From Lachnospiraceae bacterium AD3010 (GTDB lineage: Bacteria > Bacillota > Clostridia > Lachnospirales > Lachnospiraceae), in the NCBI GenBank assembly GCA_000622025.1, contig KK211388.1:1-64000 (forward strand): a stretch of DNA of 64,000 nucleotides. The letters run 5' to 3'. The translations under genes and the position numbers were made by a program. Numbering within the stretch: position 1 is the first letter of the stretch; every line of letters starts with the position of its first letter. Shown here one piece after another: positions 59,571-64,000 of the stretch. Below the pieces are notes generated by a model, which saw nothing but the letters and a program-made list of their open reading frames with translations, ran no database searches and had not been told where the DNA came from.

Positions 59571-60413
59571 TCATACCTCTGCCACGTTTACCGTACTTAC
59601 ATCCATCCTCCCCGCAAGATAGAGGGACAGCTGATTTAAGAGATAGTTAATGATAATATATATTACCGCTACAACAAGATATACAGACAGCAGTGCGTCA
59701 TAATTTGAGATAAGCACTTTTGCATTCTGCATAAGATCCGGGAAGCTTACAACATAGGCAAAGGTCGTATCCTTTACTACGATCACAAGCTCTGAAATAA
59801 GCGCGGGAACCACGAATCTCACTGCCTGCGGCAGAATGATACGTAAAAATGTTGCGGCTTCACTCATTCCGAGGGATATGGCTGCTTCCCTCTGCCCCTT
59901 CGGTACGGCATTTACTCCTGACCTCAGTACCTCCGCCACAATACCGCAGGCTGAGATCGAAACGGGAAACACCACCTTCCAGAGCGCACTCATCTTTATA
60001 CCCATCTCAGGAACCACAAGGAAGAAAAAGTAAATAAAAAGGAGCGTCGGAACCCCTCTTGTAAATTCGATAAGAGCTGCGCTTATAATATTAAGGATCC
60101 TGTATTTACTGATCCTTGCCAGCATAAGGAGAAAGCCCATGATGAGAGCCAGCACACCTCCAAGTGATGCGGCTTCGATGGTTCCGAGAAGTCCGGACCA
60201 CAGAAATCTCCAGGTCGTGAATCTTAAGAAAAAGGACCAGTATCTGGCATCAAGCTGCCCGGTGATGTAAAACTGCCTTATCACCAGAAAGATCAGAAGT
60301 ATGAGAACCGCAAGGGATAGAGCTGTAACCAATCTTATTTTTTTAAGAGCCTTCGGCCCGGGCTTTTCAAACAGGGCATCCCGGACAGAAGTACGTGATC
60401 TTTCTTTACTCAT
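59571..60413 (-). CDS. amino acid ABC transporter permease (GluD-like)
   Basis: 280 residues; a basic N-terminal segment, a helix at about 30-50, then the permease core with five helices and the EAA-type loop EVLRSGVNAVPKGQREAAISLGMS. The ATG overlaps the preceding permease gene by 4 bases. It should form a heterodimeric channel with that protein. Confidence 0.9.
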   Translation of the reverse strand: MSKERSRTSVRDALFEKPGPKALKKIRLVTALSLAVLILLIFLVIRQFYITGQLDARYWSFFLRFTTWRFLWSGLLGTIEAASLGGVLALIMGFLLMLARISKYRILNIISAALIEFTRGVPTLLFIYFFFLVVPEMGIKMSALWKVVFPVSISACGIVAEVLRSGVNAVPKGQREAAISLGMSEAATFLRIILPQAVRFVVPALISELVIVVKDTTFAYVVSFPDLMQNAKVLISNYDALLSVYLVVAVIYIIINYLLNQLSLYLAGRMDVSTVNVAEV

Positions 60414-61069
60414 CTCAGTATCCTCACTCTACTGTCTATCCTGAGCCCCACCTGGCCTATTACCACCGCTGTGATACAGTACAAAAAAGCTGATACAAAA
60501 AAGGCAATAACTCCCCCTACCGCATGGGTATTAATATGTGAAACCAGACCCGTAAGCTCCCTTGGATCCATCGGAACCTGTGACGCCAGTGCAGTGGTCA
60601 GCATGGTCGAAACCAGAAGATTCGTAAGAGGGATCACGCTGGATCTCAAGGCCTGCGGTATCACAACGCTCCTTACAAGCTGGGAAAAATTCAGTCCCAG
60701 CGCCCTGGCAGCTTCGATCTGGCCTACGTCTATGGTGTTTATGCCGCTCATCAGATATTCAGAGCAGAAAGCCGACGGGATCAATGTCGTAGCGATAATG
60801 ACACAGGTAAAATAGGAAAACATCATATTGAGATAGGGCAGGGCGTAAACAAGCAAAATCAGCAGTGCTGCACCGGATATGTTCCTGAAGATCTGCACGT
60901 AGATCTCCGCAAAGACCCTTAAGGGCTTTACGGGACTTACGCGCATAACAGTCACAAGGATCCCGATCACAAACGCTGCTGAAAATGCTATTGCCGTAAG
61001 CTTCCAGGTGGAAATAAGCGCGATAAGGTACTCTTCCCCGTATTGTTCAAGAAGCGTGGCAAGGCTCAT
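60410..61069 (-). CDS. amino acid ABC transporter permease (GluC-like)
   Basis: 219 residues, His/Glu/Gln/Arg/opine-type permease with five helices and the conserved loop LMSGINTIDVGQIEAARALGLN. It lies 3 bases downstream of the binding-protein gene and overlaps the second permease gene. Confidence 0.9.
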   Translation of the reverse strand: MSLATLLEQYGEEYLIALISTWKLTAIAFSAAFVIGILVTVMRVSPVKPLRVFAEIYVQIFRNISGAALLILLVYALPYLNMMFSYFTCVIIATTLIPSAFCSEYLMSGINTIDVGQIEAARALGLNFSQLVRSVVIPQALRSSVIPLTNLLVSTMLTTALASQVPMDPRELTGLVSHINTHAVGGVIAFFVSAFLYCITAVVIGQVGLRIDSRVRILR

Positions 61070-61072
61070 TCC

Positions 61073-62056
61073 TTATTCTCCCACCTTAGGAGCCGGAGGA
61101 GCGGATGAAATTCCGGTACGGTCCCCGAGAGTAACCTTCCATAGCTTTTCCCAGGTGCCGTCTTCCTCGATCTTATTAAGAAAAGCATTAACAAATTCCA
61201 CGCCGTCAGAATCCTTCGGGAGACCTACTCCGTAGGGATCCACGGGACCGAATGCATCACCGGCCATATCATATACACCGGGATTCTTTACCATAGTGGA
61301 GAGCTGCAAAGTATAGTCCGTTACATAGGCATCCACTCTACCCTGGGAAAGAGCCGTTGTAGCCTCCTGATCGGTCTCAAATTCCTGTATCTTGGCTTCA
61401 GGAGCAAATTCCGCAAGGATATCGGGTCCTGTAGATCCGGCCTGTGTAGCCACGGTTTTCCCTGCGAGGGAGTCGACGCCTGTGATCTCGCTGTTTCCTG
61501 CCTTCACCAGTATGCCCTGCTGTGATGTATAGTAGGGTCCTGCAAAGGAGATAACCTCCTTACGGGAATCCGTTATGGAATATGTTGCAAATACGGCATC
61601 AACCTGATCACTCTGCAATACCGATTCACGCGTGCTGGAATCCACCTGAGTGATCTCATAGGCAGAGGGGTCGCCCAGAATGTAGTTTGCAAGGAGCTGC
61701 CAGAGTCCCGCATCAAAGCCCCTTAAGGAGCCGTCTGTTTCGTCTAACTGGCTGAAGAGGAAGGAGGTCCTTACGCCGCCCACTCTTAAGACGCCGGCCT
61801 TCTTTACCTTTGATGCCCATTCATTTGCCTCAATATCCGCATCATCAGCCTTTACTCCCGAAGCTAAGAGCTTGTCAAAGGCATCCTTATCTATGGGCTT
61901 TGCCGCACTCTCTTCAGTCTGCTCCTCCGGATTAGCTGCGGGAGCGGGAGCAGCTTCCGGAGCCTTTGCACTGCCTCCGCAGGCAGTAAGTCCAGCTGTT
62001 ATCATAGCCGCAGTCAGTGAGACTGCGAAAAGCTTTTTTATTCCTGTCCTTTTCAT
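61073..62056 (-). CDS. glutamate/polar amino acid-binding lipoprotein
   Basis: 327 residues; the lipobox GLTACGG closes the signal peptide and is followed by an Ala/Pro-rich linker. The binding fold shows KKAGVLRVGG, DSSTRESVLQSDQVDAVFATYSIT with the substrate-binding Arg, and VATQAGSTGPDIL. The DAVFATYSIT..R..VISFAGPYY pattern is close to the GluB/aspartate-glutamate group. AAGGAGG before the ATG. Substrate glutamate or a relative is likely. Confidence 0.85.
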   Translation of the reverse strand: MKRTGIKKLFAVSLTAAMITAGLTACGGSAKAPEAAPAPAANPEEQTEESAAKPIDKDAFDKLLASGVKADDADIEANEWASKVKKAGVLRVGGVRTSFLFSQLDETDGSLRGFDAGLWQLLANYILGDPSAYEITQVDSSTRESVLQSDQVDAVFATYSITDSRKEVISFAGPYYTSQQGILVKAGNSEITGVDSLAGKTVATQAGSTGPDILAEFAPEAKIQEFETDQEATTALSQGRVDAYVTDYTLQLSTMVKNPGVYDMAGDAFGPVDPYGVGLPKDSDGVEFVNAFLNKIEEDGTWEKLWKVTLGDRTGISSAPPAPKVGE

Positions 62057-62137
62057 AAACTTCCTCCTTTTCGTGTTGTCTTATAATACCACACTTACAC
62101 TCTTAGTTAAAACACTTCTTTTTCAACACGGAAATTG

Positions 62138-62161
62138 AGCATATCGCCGAAGCGATATGCC
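62138..62161. terminator. hairpin between metY and the ABC operon
   Basis: GCATATCGC / GCGATATGC with a four-base loop. Seen from the minus strand it follows metY with a UUCG loop and a weak U-run. It is the likely end of the metY transcript. Confidence 0.6.
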
Positions 62162-62194
62162 CTTTTCCCGGTATTGATTAAACTGAAGTGATCA

Positions 62195-63481
62195 TCAGAT
62201 GGCCGCAAAAGCAGTGTCAAGCGCATCTATAAGATCCTGTACATTCTCCGTTCCGATCGAGAGACGGATGGTATTCGGCCTTATACCCTGATCCTCAAGC
62301 TCTTCCGGTGAAAGCTGGGAATGGGTGGTGGAAGCGGGATGGATAACGAGGCTCTTTACATCAGCCACATTGGCAAGCAGTGAGAAGATAGACAGATTGT
62401 CGATAAACTTCCAGGCCTCGTCCTGTCCGCCCTTTACCTCAAAGGTAAAGATGGATGCGCCGCCGTTCGGGAAATATTTCTCATACAGCGCGTGATCCGG
62501 ATGATCCGGGAGTGAAGGATGGTTCACCTTCAAAACCTTCGGATGTTTGCTAAGGTACTCAACTATCTTCTTAGTATTCTCTGCGTGTCTCTCAAGCCTT
62601 AAGGACAGTGTCTCTACTCCCTGCAGAAGGAGGAAGGCGCTGAAGGGAGAGAGCAGCGCGCCGGTATCACGGAGAAGAATCGCACGGATATAGGTAACAA
62701 AAGCAGCGGGTCCTACCACGTCGTAAAAAGAAACACCGTGATAGCTGGGGTTCGGGGCAGCAATATTGGGGTACTTTCCGCTGGCTTTCCAGTTAAATTT
62801 ACCTGATTCAACAATGACTCCGCCAAGTGTGGTTCCGTGTCCGCCAAGGAACTTTGTAGCGGAATGAACCACTATATCCGCTCCGTGCTCTATAGGACGG
62901 ATGAGATAGGGTGTTCCGAAGGTATTGTCGATGACAAGCGGAAGGCCGTGCTTATGTGCGATCCCGGCAACCGCATCAATATCGGGGATATCGCTGTTCG
63001 GATTCCCCAGGGTCTCAAGGTAGATGGCTCTTGTATTCTCCCTGATGGCCCCTTCCACTTCCGAAAGATTATGTGCATCCACGAAGGTGGTCTCTATCCC
63101 GTACTGGGGAAGTGTGTGGGAAAGAAGGTTGTATGTGCCGCCGTATATGGTCTTCTGTGCTACGATGTGTCCACCATTGGCTGCAAGAGCTTCTATAGCG
63201 TATGTGATCGCTGCTGCGCCGGAGGCAAGCGCAAGAGCAGCACTTCCGCCCTCAAGAGCCGCAACCCTCTTCTCCAGAACATCCTGAGTGGAATTTGTAA
63301 GCCTTCCGTATATATTTCCGGGATCCGCAAGTCCGAAGCGGTCAGCCGCATGCTTACTGTTATGGAAAACATATGATGTGGTCTGATAAATGGGAACCGC
63401 CCTTGCATCTGTAGCGGGATCCGCCTGTTCCTGTCCTACGTGGATCTGTAATGTTTCGAATCTTAATTTGTTTTCTGCCAT
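62195..63481 (-). CDS. metY: O-acetylhomoserine sulfhydrylase / cysteine synthase-like
   Basis: 428 residues from the ATG after AGAGGTGATC; upstream in-frame starts are poorer. A Cys/Met-metabolism PLP enzyme with FETLQIHVGQEQ, YGRLTNSTQDVLEKR, the PLP lysine in VHSATKFLGGHGT, and the long insertion of the O-acetylhomoserine aminocarboxypropyltransferase (MetY/MET17) group. It makes homocysteine from O-acetylhomoserine and sulfide. No SAM riboswitch or T-box precedes it; two 16-base dyads lie about 70-115 bases upstream. Confidence 0.94.
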   Translation of the reverse strand: MAENKLRFETLQIHVGQEQADPATDARAVPIYQTTSYVFHNSKHAADRFGLADPGNIYGRLTNSTQDVLEKRVAALEGGSAALALASGAAAITYAIEALAANGGHIVAQKTIYGGTYNLLSHTLPQYGIETTFVDAHNLSEVEGAIRENTRAIYLETLGNPNSDIPDIDAVAGIAHKHGLPLVIDNTFGTPYLIRPIEHGADIVVHSATKFLGGHGTTLGGVIVESGKFNWKASGKYPNIAAPNPSYHGVSFYDVVGPAAFVTYIRAILLRDTGALLSPFSAFLLLQGVETLSLRLERHAENTKKIVEYLSKHPKVLKVNHPSLPDHPDHALYEKYFPNGGASIFTFEVKGGQDEAWKFIDNLSIFSLLANVADVKSLVIHPASTTHSQLSPEELEDQGIRPNTIRLSIGTENVQDLIDALDTAFAAI

Positions 63482-63551
63482 AATGATCACCTCTTCTTTC
63501 AAAGCTGTTTTTGTTTTGTTCTTTCTGGGTGATATTGTGGCACAGGCAGTT

Positions 63552-63597
63552 GGTTATGTCCAATACCTGTTATTTATTGCTGGTTATAGAAATTACC
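63552..63597. promoter_or_regulatory. paired 16-base dyads upstream of metY
   Basis: GGTTATGTCCAATACC (63552-63567) and GGTTATAGAAATTACC (63582-63597) share the pattern GGTTAT-N4-(A/T)(A/T)TACC-like and are 30 bases apart, about three helical turns. They look like two sites for a dimeric regulator, possibly LysR-type. No regulator is encoded next to them except the ANTAR gene. Confidence 0.45.
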
Positions 63598-63601
63598 TAT
63601 A

Positions 63602-64000
63602 TCAATTATTCATAAGAATGATCATCTGTGCAGTCTCAACCATCGAATAAGAATTATCCATGCTGCTCTTCTGTATGTAGCGGTAGGCATCGGGCTCACT
63701 CATCCCCTTTTTTTCCATTAATAGGAGCTTTGCCCTGTCTATATATCTCTTCTCCTCAATGCTTCTTGTGGAACGTGGAGACTGCTTTTCCTTACCCGGA
63801 TTTCCGAAAACCGTAAGCTCTTTTACCAGAACGGCCGTCAGATCGACTATCTTTAAGGGAAGAGAGAGCTTAACCGCATCCGAAGGATAATCATCGCTCA
63901 TTATGTTTTTTGAAAGGATCACAAGACGAAAAGCCCCCGGAAGGCAGTCCCTGAATTCCAGGAATCCCATATCCGGAAGACGGCTTCCGCAGATAATGAA
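63602..64000 (-). CDS. ANTAR-domain RNA-binding antiterminator, 5' end cut by window
   Basis: The frame stays open to the right edge (FIICGSRLPD precedes the internal Met at 63970), so the N-terminus is outside the window. The visible part is the end of a receiver-like domain (LPGAFRLVILSKN) and then an ANTAR helix bundle (EEKRYIDRAKLLLMEKKGMSEPDAYRYIQKSSMD...ETAQMIILMN). ANTAR proteins bind pairs of RNA hairpins and prevent termination, often of nitrogen-assimilation genes in clostridia. The target here is not known. Confidence 0.85.
   Translation of the reverse strand, partial: FIICGSRLPDMGFLEFRDCLPGAFRLVILSKNIMSDDYPSDAVKLSLPLKIVDLTAVLVKELTVFGNPGKEKQSPRSTRSIEEKRYIDRAKLLLMEKKGMSEPDAYRYIQKSSMDNSYSMVETAQMIILMNN

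Overview
The window looks like chromosomal DNA from a clostridial Firmicute, most likely a gut or rumen Lachnospiraceae. Reasons: AAGGAGG-type ribosome binding sites, TTGACA-17-TATAAT promoters, a T-box riboswitch, the DapL route to lysine and peptidoglycan, a TrpB2-type tryptophan synthase, and an NHLM-type peptide export operon. This placement is inferred from gene content only.

Layout. 1-1.8 kb: a PrsW-like membrane protease and a membrane protein. 1.8-3.6 kb: first member (A) of a family of large charged proteins. 3.6-11.5 kb: the operon dapF-dapL-asnB-carA-carB on the minus strand, behind a promoter with an immediate intrinsic terminator. 11.9-20.1 kb: family members B and C, with a double-glycine peptide gene between them. 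20.1-21.7 kb: repeats, a small ORF, a HigBA toxin-antitoxin pair and a Nif11-type precursor peptide. 21.8-30.2 kb: a minus-strand operon with an HlyD-like adaptor, a C39-peptidase ABC exporter (split by a frameshift), a second NHLM ABC exporter, an ECF-like sigma factor, a STAS protein and a membrane PP2C phosphatase. 30.3-35.9 kb: a decayed AbiE-type pair, a DUF4430/ECF-S pair, pyrG behind a leader nearly identical to that of dapF, a histidine acid phosphatase lipoprotein and a small protein. 36.2-48.3 kb: family member D, trpBA, a repeat-rich exported protein and family member E. 48.6-53.6 kb: a sugar ABC importer with an FGGY kinase. 53.6-55.4 kb: DAHP synthase and prephenate dehydratase behind a Phe-rich leader peptide and attenuator. 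55.5-56.9 kb: a GG-motif micropeptide, a lipoprotein and a peptidase M13 fragment. 57-64 kb: a tryptophan T-box with trpB2, a glutamate-type ABC importer, metY and an ANTAR regulator cut by the window end.

The strongest candidate for an undescribed system is the set of five large, probably cytoplasmic, lysine- and glutamate-rich proteins A to E (581, 1030, 1496, 1210 and 734 aa). They are scattered over 46 kb, yet each is preceded by the same two-block promoter, GGCTCATTT-N12-TGTATATAT, with exactly the same spacing, and all carry a recurring module near an (N/D)S(K/T)xY motif. I cannot assign a function. The second most notable features are two forms of RNA-level control: a ribosome-mediated phenylalanine attenuator, where a T-box is the more usual clostridial solution, and a duplicated promoter-terminator leader on two operons rich in glutamine amidotransferases.

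At least two families of palindromic repeats are spread through intergenic regions. One is built on GGGGACGGTTCT; the other resembles GATTCTTCGC...CAGAATGAC. Several sit in the untranslated regions or terminators of the genes above.
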